Origin: Nocardia sp. BSTN01
GTDB lineage: Bacteria > Actinomycetota > Actinomycetes > Mycobacteriales > Mycobacteriaceae
DNA: 51,164 nt
Reading direction: 5' to 3'
Assembly (NCBI RefSeq): GCF_015354405.1
Contig: NZ_JADKYP010000048.1
Location: forward strand, 1-51,164
Positions 1 to 9,736 of this stretch are shown here, in pieces. The notes beneath the pieces are model-generated. The model had not been told where the DNA came from. It searched no databases and worked only from the letters and a program-made list of their open reading frames with translations. The position numbers were made by a program, and so were the translations under genes. Position 1 is the first letter of the stretch, and every line of letters begins with the position of its first letter.

Positions 1-709
1 AGAACGCCCGCAGCTGCGGGGTGGTGAACATGCCCTTGTAGACGAAGGTCTGACCGGACAGGCTCGGAAAGTAGACGGTCTCGCGGCCGACCGCGCCCTC
101 GCCGGCGCCCTGCTTGCCGAGTTCGTGCTCGACCCGCTTGCGCACGACGTAGGCACGCCGCTCCAGATCCATGCCGCTGAGCTGCTCGGCAGCGTCGGGG
201 GGCGAGGCGATGAACAGCTGCCGGAACGTCGGCATGGCGTCCCGCGACAGCGCGCCCAGGGAGGACTCGTCGATCGGAACCTCGCGCCAGCCCAGAACGG
301 CCAGGCCCTCTTCCTTGACGATCTTCTCGACCCGGTAGCAGGCGCGGGCGGCCTCGCGGCGGGCCTGCGGCAGAAATGCGATACCGGTGGCGTAGGAACC
401 TTCCGGCGGCAACTCGAACGCGGCACCGCTCTCGGCCAGCGCGGCCCGGAAGAACGCATCCGGGAGCTGGATCAGGATGCCCGCACCGTCACCGGAGTTC
501 GGTTCCGCACCCGCAGCACCACGGTGCTCCAGGTTCAGCAGTGCCGTAATAGCCTTGTCGACGATGTCGCGGCTACGACGGCCATGCATGTCGACGACGA
601 ACGCGACACCGCAGGAGTCGTGCTCGTTCGCCGGGTCATAAAGACCAGTGCGGCCAGGTGACCGGTGTCCCATTCGCGGCTCGCCGCGGTGGCCAGGAAG
701 TTGCGTCAT
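1..709 (-). CDS. gltB: Glutamate synthase large subunit, N-terminal part (cut by window edge)
   Basis: This is the 5' end of the NADPH-glutamate synthase alpha chain, which transfers the amide nitrogen of glutamine to 2-oxoglutarate. The visible ~236 residues are the class II glutamine amidotransferase domain. The motif [18 protein letters not shown] places the probable nucleophile at Cys33, exposed after removal of a short propeptide, and is followed by [20 protein letters not shown], typical of the family. The chosen ATG (707-709 on the + strand) gives a 32-residue propeptide. A second in-frame ATG at 673 (Met13) would give a 20-residue one and is equally plausible. The gene continues past position 1. 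M. tuberculosis carries gltB on the other side of the origin from gyrB, also fairly origin-proximal. Family is certain; the start is not. Confidence 0.93.
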   Translation of the reverse strand, partial: MTQLPGHRGEPRMGHRSPGRTGLYDPANEHDSCGVAFVVDMHGRRSRDIVDKAITALLNLEHRGAAGAEPNSGDGAGILIQLPDAFFRAALAESGAAFELPPEGSYATGIAFLPQARREAARACYRVEKIVKEEGLAVLGWREVPIDESSLGALSRDAMPTFRQLFIASPPDAAEQLSGMDLERRAYVVRKRVEHELGKQGAGEGAVGRETVYFPSLSGQTFVYKGMFTTPQLRAF

Positions 710-1428
710 GCCTCTGCCTTCAAGAAATAGGCGCCTTCAACGAAGAGGCCTTCGATTTCGATGCCTTCTTTCCGATGGCCCTCGTCGAAACGCCTCCGCC
801 TAGACTGCGTCCGGACGTTGCGGCGACCAGCGGCGCTGATGGTCATCCCGTGCAGTCAAACTCTCCAGTTGTCCACCCGCTTCGGTTTCGTAGTCGGGTG
901 CTCGGTGGTAGCGGAACTCTGAGGAGTTCCATACCCACCGCGCCGTGCTCGCCCGCTAGGCTGATGCTTGCGGCTCGTGGCCGAGTCGGGGCGACGAGTC
1001 GGACATTTCACGTCCGACACCTAGAGCAAACGATAAGTCAGGACCGGAGCCCAACCAACTTAGGTTGTGCTAAATACTCCGCCTACCTGGGCATCTTCAT
1101 CGGTCCTCCACTACCTGCGCGTTCTCCAGTGTAAAGCAGCCAGCGCGGATCGCTGAGTCGCGTTCGCCACTGCCGCCGATAGCGCCTGAGCATCGGCCAC
1201 GAGCTGGGAGCCCGGTTCTGCGCAACGCTCTCACCTGCGTCGAAACAGATTTCCCAGTACGCGGCGGCGGCAAACCGGGATGTAAGGCGGCTAACTCTCC
1301 GGACACCTGGAGGAGACATTCCGGATACCGGAGCGACAAGCCACGCCAATGTGCGGACCGTACGGCATCGTTTGCGAATGTGGAGTTCAGCACATTCCGG
1401 GCAAACCAAGATCGAGAATGACTGTGGT
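710..1428. other. Non-coding stretch between gltB and the chorismate mutase
   Basis: About 720 bases with no convincing gene. The open frames here lack family resemblance and have irregular composition. It must hold the gltB promoter (reading left) and the end of the chorismate mutase transcript. Two small signals are seen: a perfect 7-bp inverted repeat GGAACTC-TGAG-GAGTTCC at 913-930, and an iron-box-like sequence at 1060-1073. Confidence 0.6.
1060..1073 (+). promoter_or_regulatory. Possible half-conserved IdeR/DtxR iron box
   Basis: TTAGGTTGTGCTAA resembles the first 14 positions of the actinobacterial IdeR box TTAGGTTAGGCTAACCTAA, differing at two of them. The right-hand end is not conserved (12 of 19 overall). 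It lies 350 bases upstream of the gltB start. A weak match that may be chance. Confidence 0.25.
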
Positions 1429-2184
1429 TTATTTCACATCCATTGCTGGACAAAGCGTTACGGTCGCGCGGACCAGCGCCGCGCCGTGCAGCGCATCAAC
1501 CCGGCCCGAGGTCAGAACGGGGAATACGGCGGCCGCGAGCTGCGGCGCACAATCCGGCGCACCCAGCACGGTGCGATGCGCCGCCAGTTGATTCAGGATT
1601 TCGCCGTTCACCTCGTCGATCACTGGCCGCACGGCCGCCAGATCCGACGCATCCGATGCGGGCGCGGCAGCCGGATCGAACCGCCACCGGGTGAGCAGCC
1701 CGTACTGCACGGTCTTGTTGGCTTCGATCTGTCCGGTGAACACCTGCCGCACCCAGTCCTGCGGCAGCCCCGAGCGGGTGCCGGCGGCGGCCATCGCGTC
1801 GTAGACCTGCGCCTCGCGCACCGGATCATCGACCACGGGAGCCTGGCCGGTCCGCTGCGAAGTGGTCCATTTCGCGGCGGCGACGGCATCGGCGGTGTTC
1901 AGGCGGCGCAGCACCAACTCCACCAGGGGACTCATCGCCGACCGGCCTTCCGTGGGAACCGCCTGCGCTTGCGGAAGTACCTGCTCGGCGGTCATCGGCG
2001 CCACGATCGCGAATGCCGAGGTGAGAAGCACGGCGACCGCGACCGGACGAGCGCGGCTTCGCGGGCGGCGACCATCGCATCGCGACAGTGCGGCGTGGGC
2101 GTCGGCCGCCGCCGCGGAGTCGCCGGTTCCGGCCGCATATGGTCCCCCGCTCCGATGAGCGCCGACTTCCGGAGTCGCTCGCAC
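1429..2184 (-). CDS. Secreted chorismate mutase, AroQ gamma subclass
   Basis: Converts chorismate to prephenate, but as an exported enzyme like M. tuberculosis Rv1885c rather than the cytoplasmic AroQ of the phenylalanine/tyrosine pathway. I chose the GTG at 2184 because AGGAGG sits six bases upstream of it. This gives 251 residues. A basic stretch (residues 39-46, RRPRSRAR) is followed by a hydrophobic signal segment (about 47-62) and a likely cleavage near AQAVP (73-77). The mature part starts with VELVLRRLNTADAVAAAKW, which aligns with the MtCM helix carrying the catalytic Arg and Lys. Two C-terminal cysteines (APDCAP and TLCPAM) match the MtCM disulfide. The N-terminus ahead of the signal core is unusually long (about 46 residues). 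Role is unknown in the exporting relatives; periplasmic aromatic metabolism or host interaction have been proposed for the family. Confidence 0.85.
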   Translation of the reverse strand: MRATPEVGAHRSGGPYAAGTGDSAAAADAHAALSRCDGRRPRSRARPVAVAVLLTSAFAIVAPMTAEQVLPQAQAVPTEGRSAMSPLVELVLRRLNTADAVAAAKWTTSQRTGQAPVVDDPVREAQVYDAMAAAGTRSGLPQDWVRQVFTGQIEANKTVQYGLLTRWRFDPAAAPASDASDLAAVRPVIDEVNGEILNQLAAHRTVLGAPDCAPQLAAAVFPVLTSGRVDALHGAALVRATVTLCPAMDVK

Positions 2185-2458
2185 TTCCGTCCTCCTGTCA
2201 CGGCCGCACCCACGTGTCGATCGGTGCCGCCTACCCGAGAGTAGGGTTTCGCTCCCCGACCGTCTGTGAGGCTTACCACATCGATGCCGTCGCACTCGGT
2301 GGTTCCCCGGTCGGCCTGTCACTCTGAACCTGATTGCGCGCTGCCGGGGCGCCTCGGCGGATTACCCGCTCCGCCCGCGCGCGGGGGCACACCACCGCCC
2401 TGACCACGATGCAACGACCGTTTCGCCCGGTGGCGACAACGATTGGGACCCAGAGGAT

Positions 2459-4417
2459 GTGAATCCGTTGACCGATCCCCGCGTCTTCGATCAATCCGCC
2501 ACCGGACGCCCAGCGTCCGAAGCCCCGGGCACCGAAGCCCCGGCCCACGAACCCCTGGCCCCCGAATCCCCGGCGTCCGGCTCCCGCACGACCGAACCGC
2601 GAGCGACGTCCCGGTGGACGCCGACCGGTGTGCTGACCTGGCTCGGCGGCGCGGAAGCCGGCCGCGGTGACCGGCACGAGGCGTCGACCTACGCCGTCAC
2701 CGGCGGGGTGGTGCTGTTGTTCGCGGTGCTGTCCGGGATCGTCGTCGCGGCAGCGGGTGCGGCGGCGCACTGGCCCGCCGCGGTCGTGGCGATCGTCGCG
2801 TCGGCGGCGACACTGCTGGTCGGCGCGATATCGCGCGCGCTGGCCACCGCGCCACTGTCGGACCGGGCCGGCCGGGCCGAGCGGTTCGGGCGGATCGCGG
2901 TCGCGGTGATCACCGGTGTGCTGGTGGCCGAGCTGGCGAGCACGGTGATTCTCGCCGGATCCGTCGACCGCACGCTCGACGATCGGTCCCGCCGCGACGC
3001 CGAATCCGCCGCGACCGTGGTCACCGCGCGCACCGAACTCGACCGGGCGACGGCCGAACGCGCCGCCCTCACGCAGACCATCGCCCAGGCTCAGGCCGAT
3101 ATGGATCAGGCCCTGGTCGTCGCCCGCTGCGAATACAACCCGACGCCGCAGTGCCCGCAGACCAAGATCACCGGGGTGCCCGGCCGGGGCCCCGAATCAC
3201 AGACCGCCAACGCGATGCTCGACGACGCTCGCGGGCGGTTCAACACCGCCCAGGCGCGCATCCAGCCGTTGGACGCGGAGATCGCCGCCCGCCAGAGCGC
3301 CCTGGAGCAGGCCCGTACCGCGGCCTTCCACACCGGGGACCGTGGCCTGGGCGCGCGCTGGCTGGCCATGAACGACTACACCACCGGGCATCTCGGCGCG
3401 CTGCTGTTGCGCCTGCTCACGATCGCGATCGCGGTGGTACTGGCCCTACTGCCGCTGATACTGCGGTCCTGGCGTGGCGAATCGTCGTTCGACCGCGCCG
3501 TGGCCGCGCGGGCCGAAGCCGACCGGGCCGCGCGGGCCGCCGACACCGCGGTCGCGGTCCAGCACGCCGAACACCGGGTGGCCACCGCACAACTGGCGCT
3601 GCACGCCGACACCGCGATCGATCGCGAACGCCAGCGCACACGGGTGATCGCCGCGATCGGCAACCTGGAAATCGGCATCACCGAACCGCAGCGCCGGGCG
3701 GTGGCCGAATTCGAAACGCTGGCCGCCCTTCCCCCGGGATCGCAGACCGCCCCGAACGCATTGCCCACCGCCGAATCCACGGCCCGAACCGACCCCTCAC
3801 AGGAGGCGACCGTGACCGCACGGAATCTGCCCGCACAGCTGCCCTCGACCGGCCTCGCGCCGCATTCGCCCGCCGCGGTGCCCGCCCCCCGCGAGGATGC
3901 GAAAAAGGGTGGTGGACTGGAACTTCCGGTCATCGGCACGGTGCCGTTCACCGATACCGCGGCGCGCTGGATCCGGCCGCTGGTGCCCGGATTCGTCACC
4001 TCCGCACTAGACCGGACCATCGACACCGCGACCGCACCACTGCGGACCGTCCGTCAGGTCTTCGAAGAGGCGGAGGAGATCACCTTCACTCTCAAACGCA
4101 CCCGCAAGGTGACGGTGAACTCCGAGGATTCGCACGATCCGGCGGCGGGCTACGCGCATCCGGGCCAGGCGCTGCCGAACGCGCCGTACGCCCAGGTCAC
4201 CGCGTCGTATCCGTACGACGCCCACCAGCACGACCCGCGCTACGCCGCCTACCGGCACGACCCTCGCTATGCGCGCTATGCGGCGCTCCCGTACCGGGAC
4301 GCGGCCCACTCCGGTCTGCCGGAATCCGGCCCGGACGGCGAATTGCCCGCCGCCGACGCGACCGAACTCGGCTACCGCGCCCCGCGCGAACTGCCGCCCG
4401 GCTCCGGCCGCGACTGA
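2459..4417 (+). CDS. DUF4407 family membrane protein
   Basis: A 652-residue membrane protein of the DUF4407 family; molecular function is not known. The order seen is a Pro/Ala-rich N-tail with imperfect PGTEAPA-like repeats (residues 18-40), two close membrane segments (about 79-101 and 105-124), a third at about 146-167, a long Arg/Glu/Ala-rich coiled-coil stretch (about 175-310) with a CEYNPTPQCPQ insert holding two cysteines, a fourth membrane segment around 320-345, a second coiled coil, and a Tyr/His/Pro-rich C-tail with repeated HDPRYA units. The start is GTG at 2459, with AGAGGA just upstream; TTG at 2468 is an alternative. It reads in the same direction as the MoxR/DUF58 block, 166 bases downstream, but the gap leaves room for a separate promoter. 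The coiled coil is probably extracytoplasmic; this is inferred from segment count only. Confidence 0.8.
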   Translation: MNPLTDPRVFDQSATGRPASEAPGTEAPAHEPLAPESPASGSRTTEPRATSRWTPTGVLTWLGGAEAGRGDRHEASTYAVTGGVVLLFAVLSGIVVAAAGAAAHWPAAVVAIVASAATLLVGAISRALATAPLSDRAGRAERFGRIAVAVITGVLVAELASTVILAGSVDRTLDDRSRRDAESAATVVTARTELDRATAERAALTQTIAQAQADMDQALVVARCEYNPTPQCPQTKITGVPGRGPESQTANAMLDDARGRFNTAQARIQPLDAEIAARQSALEQARTAAFHTGDRGLGARWLAMNDYTTGHLGALLLRLLTIAIAVVLALLPLILRSWRGESSFDRAVAARAEADRAARAADTAVAVQHAEHRVATAQLALHADTAIDRERQRTRVIAAIGNLEIGITEPQRRAVAEFETLAALPPGSQTAPNALPTAESTARTDPSQEATVTARNLPAQLPSTGLAPHSPAAVPAPREDAKKGGGLELPVIGTVPFTDTAARWIRPLVPGFVTSALDRTIDTATAPLRTVRQVFEEAEEITFTLKRTRKVTVNSEDSHDPAAGYAHPGQALPNAPYAQVTASYPYDAHQHDPRYAAYRHDPRYARYAALPYRDAAHSGLPESGPDGELPAADATELGYRAPRELPPGSGRD

Positions 4418-4583
4418 CCGCGGGCTGCGACCGGACGCGCCCGGGATCACGGCCCGTCGCAACGGCACGGCGTGTCGGCGCGTCGGTGTGGCCGAACCGG
4501 GTCGCGTCAGCTCGTGGGCGGCCCCGGCCGGGTGGCCGCTCGGATAACCGTCACGCGTCCGGGTCCGTGGATAGACTCGGCCC

Positions 4584-5498
4584 GTGTTTCCAGCCGTGAC
4601 CGGTCGAGAGGGGCGATCGTCCGCCCACCGCGTGGTGCCGCCGCGCGGTGCCGACGACCGTGACTCCGGAGGCGGCGGTGGAGACGACGCCGAACGAATT
4701 CCGGTGCGGCCGCTGTCGTGGCGCGAGCTGGCCGATCTGCCCTTCGCGGTGTTGCAGCATCGCATTCGGCTGATCGCCGGGCTGGCGGGGGCGGGATCGG
4801 CCGTGGCCCTGGGGATCGTGGCCGGGATCACCGCACTGGTGTCGTTCGCGACCGACGGCTCGAGCGCCGGAACCGCCTGGGCGGCAATTCTTTCCACCGC
4901 CTGCTGTGCATGGGCGCTGCGGCTGTGGACAGTCGGCGTTACCGTGCCGATCGGGCTCGCCGTCGTCGACGACCAGCCGATCACCGCGCGCACCGCCGTC
5001 GAGCGCCTGTTTCCGGTCTCGGGCCGGCTGCTGCTGAATCAGGTGATTTCCACATCGATCGGCTTCGGCATCCTGCTGCTCGGCACGCCGCTGATCGTGA
5101 CCCTGATCCCGGCGGTGATCTGGCTGGCCCGGGTGCGCGGGACGAGGTGGCCGATCGCGCCGGTCCTGTTCACCGAATCGATCCCGTACCGGGCGGCGGT
5201 CCGACGAGCGAAACTGCTCGCCACCGGCCGCGTGATGCCGTTGGCCGGGCTGTGGCTCTGTCTGCGCGCGGTGCTGCTGGTGCTGGCGGCGCCGGTCGCG
5301 GGACTCCTGGGCTTCCTCTCCGATATCTCCGGAACCCATCGCTGGGCGGTCGTCACCCTGCTGTCCGGTGCGGTGCTACTGATTTCGGCGTTCGCCGCCG
5401 CGGTGGACGCCGCGACGGCGGTGGTGGTCCATCTCGACCGGCGCTGTAGCCGCGAGGGTTCCGATATCCGGATACCGACCGGGCAGGCGGCACGGTGA
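4584..5498 (+). CDS. Multi-pass membrane protein at the head of the MoxR/DUF58 block
   Basis: A 304-residue protein with a charged, Gly-rich N-terminal tail (about 45 residues) and six or so hydrophobic segments, starting at LIAGLAGAGSAVALGIVAGI. I recognise no domain. Its C-terminal end overlaps the start of the next gene by four bases (GTGA), so the two are translationally coupled. This marks it as the first gene of the DUF4129-MoxR-DUF58 operon. A membrane protein also occupies this place in mycobacteria (Rv3690 position, from memory). The GTG at 4584 is the start used here; a second GTG four codons later is possible. It probably belongs to a membrane complex assembled or remodelled by the MoxR ATPase. 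Confidence 0.75.
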   Translation: MFPAVTGREGRSSAHRVVPPRGADDRDSGGGGGDDAERIPVRPLSWRELADLPFAVLQHRIRLIAGLAGAGSAVALGIVAGITALVSFATDGSSAGTAWAAILSTACCAWALRLWTVGVTVPIGLAVVDDQPITARTAVERLFPVSGRLLLNQVISTSIGFGILLLGTPLIVTLIPAVIWLARVRGTRWPIAPVLFTESIPYRAAVRRAKLLATGRVMPLAGLWLCLRAVLLVLAAPVAGLLGFLSDISGTHRWAVVTLLSGAVLLISAFAAAVDAATAVVVHLDRRCSREGSDIRIPTGQAAR

Positions 5499-6532
5499 CC
5501 GACGACGACGCCCGGCCGGATCGGCCCTCGGCGCCGCCTCCACCGACACTCGGGCCGGCCGCCCAGCACCGCGCCGCGGCCGAATCCGCCGCCGGGCACG
5601 ACGACTTCGATACCGCACTGCGCGAACGCTTCCGCGCCGTCGTCCGCGGTCTCGAACAGGGCGGGGTGCTCGAGGTCCGGCGTTCGCGCACCGCGCGCGA
5701 AACCGCATCGGCCGCGGGGCGCGTCCTCCCCGGCGCCTCCGCCGAATTCGACGGCGCCGCCCACAGTTTCGAGGAGATCGTCTACGGCGGGCGCAGCGCC
5801 ACTCCGGACGAATATCAGCGCCTCACCTCGGCCGACCGGTATTCGCTGGCGCCGCCGCCACCGCCGGACCCGATCGAACAGCAACGCTCGGCACGCAAGC
5901 GGCGCGGCCGTCGTCAGCTGCCGCCACTGCCACAGTTGTTGCGCGACAAGCGTTTCTGGGCGGTCGTCGTGGGCGCGCTCGTCGTCGCGCTGGTGGTGTA
6001 CCTGCTGTTCCGGCTGGCCGCCGCACCGACGGCCCCGCCGCAGCCGACACAGCCGCACGCGCCACCACCGCCCGATCACCCGGATGTCCGCCCACCCGAT
6101 GTGGGTGAGGGCAGCGATTCGATCTTCCAGCGCCTGCCGCCCTGGCTGGCATACGGCGGAGCGCAGGCGCTGATCTTCGCCTTGGTCGTGGTCTGGTGGC
6201 GCGCCCGCCGCCGCGGTGCCGTGGTGGGTGAACCCCGCCCGGTGCAGGTGGCTGCGGGTGAGCTGCTCGCCGGTCAGGCCGCGCTCTATCACAGAACCAA
6301 GGATCGCGACCATGTCGCGGCGAAATTGCGCGCGGCCACCTTGCGGCGCGTCCGCGGCCGTGTGGACCTGCGCGCCGATGCCGCGCCGGAACGGGTGAGC
6401 GCGGTGATCGGAGCCCGGATCGGCATCGATCCCGGACGCGTCGCCGCGGCCTTCTACGGGCCCGTCGCCGACGATGCGGCGCTGGAATACGTGGCGGCAC
6501 AACTGGACTGGATCGAATCGGAAATAGGATGA
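5495..6532 (+). CDS. DUF4129 protein fused to a DUF4350-type membrane tail
   Basis: A 345-residue protein. Residues about 38-115 (LRERFRAVVRGLEQGGVLEV ... EIVYGGRSATPDEYQRL) are a typical DUF4129 domain. A basic linker, a membrane segment (about 153-173), a 45-residue Pro-rich linker, a second membrane segment (about 217-235) and a cytoplasmic tail (HRTKDRDHVAAKLRAATLRRVRGR ... AAFYGP) follow. The second half has the layout of the DUF4350 proteins that usually sit between DUF4129 and MoxR, but their globular domain between the two membrane helices is replaced by the Pro-rich linker. The start is GTG at 5495, overlapping the previous stop; moxR begins 10 bases after its stop. The fusion reading is inference from memory of these families. 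Confidence 0.75.
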   Translation: MTDDDARPDRPSAPPPPTLGPAAQHRAAAESAAGHDDFDTALRERFRAVVRGLEQGGVLEVRRSRTARETASAAGRVLPGASAEFDGAAHSFEEIVYGGRSATPDEYQRLTSADRYSLAPPPPPDPIEQQRSARKRRGRRQLPPLPQLLRDKRFWAVVVGALVVALVVYLLFRLAAAPTAPPQPTQPHAPPPPDHPDVRPPDVGEGSDSIFQRLPPWLAYGGAQALIFALVVVWWRARRRGAVVGEPRPVQVAAGELLAGQAALYHRTKDRDHVAAKLRAATLRRVRGRVDLRADAAPERVSAVIGARIGIDPGRVAAAFYGPVADDAALEYVAAQLDWIESEIG

Positions 6533-6542
6533 CGGAGACCGG

Positions 6543-7526
<984 letters not shown>

Positions 7527-7530
7527 CGCG

Positions 7531-8823
7531 ATGATCGTCACGGGTCGGCTCGCCGTCTGCGCGGCCGTGGCAGCGGTGGTCGTCGGTGTCGCGCTGCCGT
7601 CCTGGGCCGGAGTCGTGGTGCTGACGGGGGTGCTGGCCCTGCTGGTCGCCGGCGACGTGATCGCTTGTCGCACCGATGATCTCGAGTTGTGCCGGGTGCC
7701 GCTCACCACCGTCCGCGTCGGCCGTCCCGCCACCGTCGAGCTCATCGTCCTGAACCGCGGCCGCCGTGTGGTGCGGGCGCTGCTGTGGGACGACTGGCCG
7801 CCCAGTACGCAGGCACCGGCCGAGACCCACCGATTGCGTCTACCGCCGAACACCACCACCCGGCTGGCCACCACCGTCCGCCCGGCTCGCCGCGGCGATC
7901 GGATCGCGGGGCCGGTCACGGTCCGGCTGGTCGGACCGCTCGGCCTGGCGGGCCGGCAGTTCCGCCGCACCGTTCCCGCCACCGTTCGTGCGCTGCCGCC
8001 GTTCCGGACCGAACGGATCCTGGCCGCCAAGGTGAAACGGCTGCAGCATCTGGACGGCCGATCGGTCGCCAACCTGCGCGGCCCGGGCTCGGAATTCGAC
8101 TCCTTCCGCGAATACGTGGCCGGTGACGATGTGCGTTCCATCGACTGGCGAGCCACCGCCCGCGCGACCGATGTGCTGGTCCGCACCTGGCGGCCCGAAC
8201 GCAACCGCCACGTGCTGATGTTGATGGACACCGGCCGGATCAGCGCCGCCCGGCTCGGCGAGCAGACCCGACTGGACACCGCCATCGAGGCCGCGCTGCT
8301 GCTGGGCGGATTGGCGGCCGCGGCCGGGGACACCGTCGATCTGCTGGCCTTCGATCGCGAGATCCGCGCCGAGGTGCGGGGCGCGCGCGGAAAAGCCGTG
8401 CAGCCCACGTTGATGCACGCCCTCTCGGGCGTCGTGCCCGCACTGCTGGATGCCGACACTCCGGCGATGGTCCGTACCGCGGTTCGCCACACCCGCCGGC
8501 GCAGCCTGGTGGTCTGGTTCACCAGCCTCGACGGGGCGATGGTCGAAGAGAATCTGCTGCCGGTACTCCCGGTGCTCAGCAGTCGGCACCGGGTGCTGCT
8601 GGTGTCGGTCACCGATCCGGAGATCGCCGCGACCGCCACCCGTCGCGACTCCGCCGCCGAGGTCTATGCCGCGGCGGCCGCCGAACATCTGCTCACCGAA
8701 CGCGCGATCGTGCGAGAAACCCTGCAGCGCCAGGGAATCGACGTGGTGGCCGCGGCGCCGGATCGAGTGCCGGAGGCGCTGGCCGACGAGTACCTGGAAC
8801 TGAAACGGTCGGGAGCGCTCTGA
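7531..8823 (+). CDS. DUF58 domain protein
   Basis: A 430-residue membrane-anchored protein, the standard genetic partner of MoxR ATPases. Two hydrophobic segments at residues about 5-24 and 26-43 are followed by an immunoglobulin-like region, then the DUF58 signature GSEFDSFREYVAGDDVRSID with W-R-A-T-A-R after it. The last 200 residues form a von Willebrand A-like fold whose metal site is degenerate: MDTGR replaces the DxSxS motif. It probably serves as the MoxR client and couples ATP hydrolysis to a membrane event; no specific function is established. It ends the rightward operon, four bases before the convergent RDD gene. Confidence 0.9.
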   Translation: MIVTGRLAVCAAVAAVVVGVALPSWAGVVVLTGVLALLVAGDVIACRTDDLELCRVPLTTVRVGRPATVELIVLNRGRRVVRALLWDDWPPSTQAPAETHRLRLPPNTTTRLATTVRPARRGDRIAGPVTVRLVGPLGLAGRQFRRTVPATVRALPPFRTERILAAKVKRLQHLDGRSVANLRGPGSEFDSFREYVAGDDVRSIDWRATARATDVLVRTWRPERNRHVLMLMDTGRISAARLGEQTRLDTAIEAALLLGGLAAAAGDTVDLLAFDREIRAEVRGARGKAVQPTLMHALSGVVPALLDADTPAMVRTAVRHTRRRSLVVWFTSLDGAMVEENLLPVLPVLSSRHRVLLVSVTDPEIAATATRRDSAAEVYAAAAAEHLLTERAIVRETLQRQGIDVVAAAPDRVPEALADEYLELKRSGAL

Positions 8824-8827
8824 GCGT

Positions 8828-9658
8828 TCACGCCCCCGGCCGGACCGCCGGGGCGTACGGCTGCGCGGGTGCCGCCCACTGCGGGGGCATCGGCCAGAAG
8901 GGCAGGCGCGGTGGCGGCAGAATCCGGCGCTGCCGCTCCCCGATCACCGCGCCGAGAATCTGCAGCGGCGGATATCCGGCCGGTGGCGCCACCCGCAGTT
9001 GCTCGCAGACCGCGACCACCAGCGCCGCACCGAGTTCCGCCTGTACCTGCGGGGTGAGGTGCGGGAAACGGGTCAGATACCGGCGCACCGGCAGCGCGAG
9101 ATCCTCGGTGAGCCCGGACAGATCCAGCCGTCCCACCCAGTCGACCAGCCACGGCGGCGCGACGGCCAAGGCGGGCATCGGAATTCGCGCCCGATCCGAC
9201 ACCACGACGGTGCCGGCCAGGATGTCGCCGACGCGCCGCGCCCGCGGCGAACACAGCGAGGTGACCACCGCGACCAGACCGAACCCGCCGAGATTCCAGA
9301 AATCGACGAGCGCGCCCGCGAGGCCGCGGGTCAGCGCGTGCCGGAAATCGACGGGACCGCCGTCGCCGCGCACCACACGCAGGCCCAGTGCCATTTTCCC
9401 GACGGTCCGCCCGCGCATCAGGGTTTCGCTGACGACCGGGTATCCGACGAGGACGGTCACCATCGTCACCAGCACGGCCACATCGACCCAGGCACCGTCG
9501 GGTTCGAATCGGAACAGCACGCCGACGACGGCCGACAACAACAGGAGCGCGAGAAGGAGCTGCAGCACCAGATCGATCGCGAAGGCCGCGGCGCGGGTGG
9601 GGATGCGCGCGATCGGCAACTGCAGGGAGACGGCCTCCCCCGTGGTGAAATCGGCCAT
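8828..9658 (-). CDS. RDD family membrane protein
   Basis: A 276-residue protein with the RDD domain near its N-terminus: IARIPTRAAAFAIDLVLQLL, further hydrophobic segments, then LMRGRTVGKMALGLRVVR and the DFRHALTRGLAGALVDF stretch typical of the family. The C-terminal third is soluble and ends in a Pro-rich tail. I start it at the ATG of MADFTTGEAVS; the open frame runs 77 codons further upstream but that part overlaps the divergent SpoIIM gene. RDD proteins recur beside MoxR/DUF58 genes, and this one forms a head-to-head pair with the SpoIIM gene (78-base gap, so shared regulation is likely). Transport roles have been shown for some RDD proteins, but not for this branch. Confidence 0.88.
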   Translation of the reverse strand: MADFTTGEAVSLQLPIARIPTRAAAFAIDLVLQLLLALLLLSAVVGVLFRFEPDGAWVDVAVLVTMVTVLVGYPVVSETLMRGRTVGKMALGLRVVRGDGGPVDFRHALTRGLAGALVDFWNLGGFGLVAVVTSLCSPRARRVGDILAGTVVVSDRARIPMPALAVAPPWLVDWVGRLDLSGLTEDLALPVRRYLTRFPHLTPQVQAELGAALVVAVCEQLRVAPPAGYPPLQILGAVIGERQRRILPPPRLPFWPMPPQWAAPAQPYAPAVRPGA

Positions 9659-9736
9659 GATCGCTCCAGTATCCCGAATCGGGCGCGTGCGAACTAGCCT
9701 TCGGAGGGCAGGTCGGCATGAGCACAGGAGGAGCCG

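Noticed and set aside
913-930. GGAACTC-TGAG-GAGTTCC as a LexA (SOS) box
   Set aside because: Actinobacterial LexA boxes are GAAC-N4-GTTC; here the GAAC and GTTC are eight bases apart.
658-1134. A 158-codon plus-strand open frame over the gltB start
   Set aside because: Overlaps the conserved gltB 5' end, has no family resemblance and no ribosome site.
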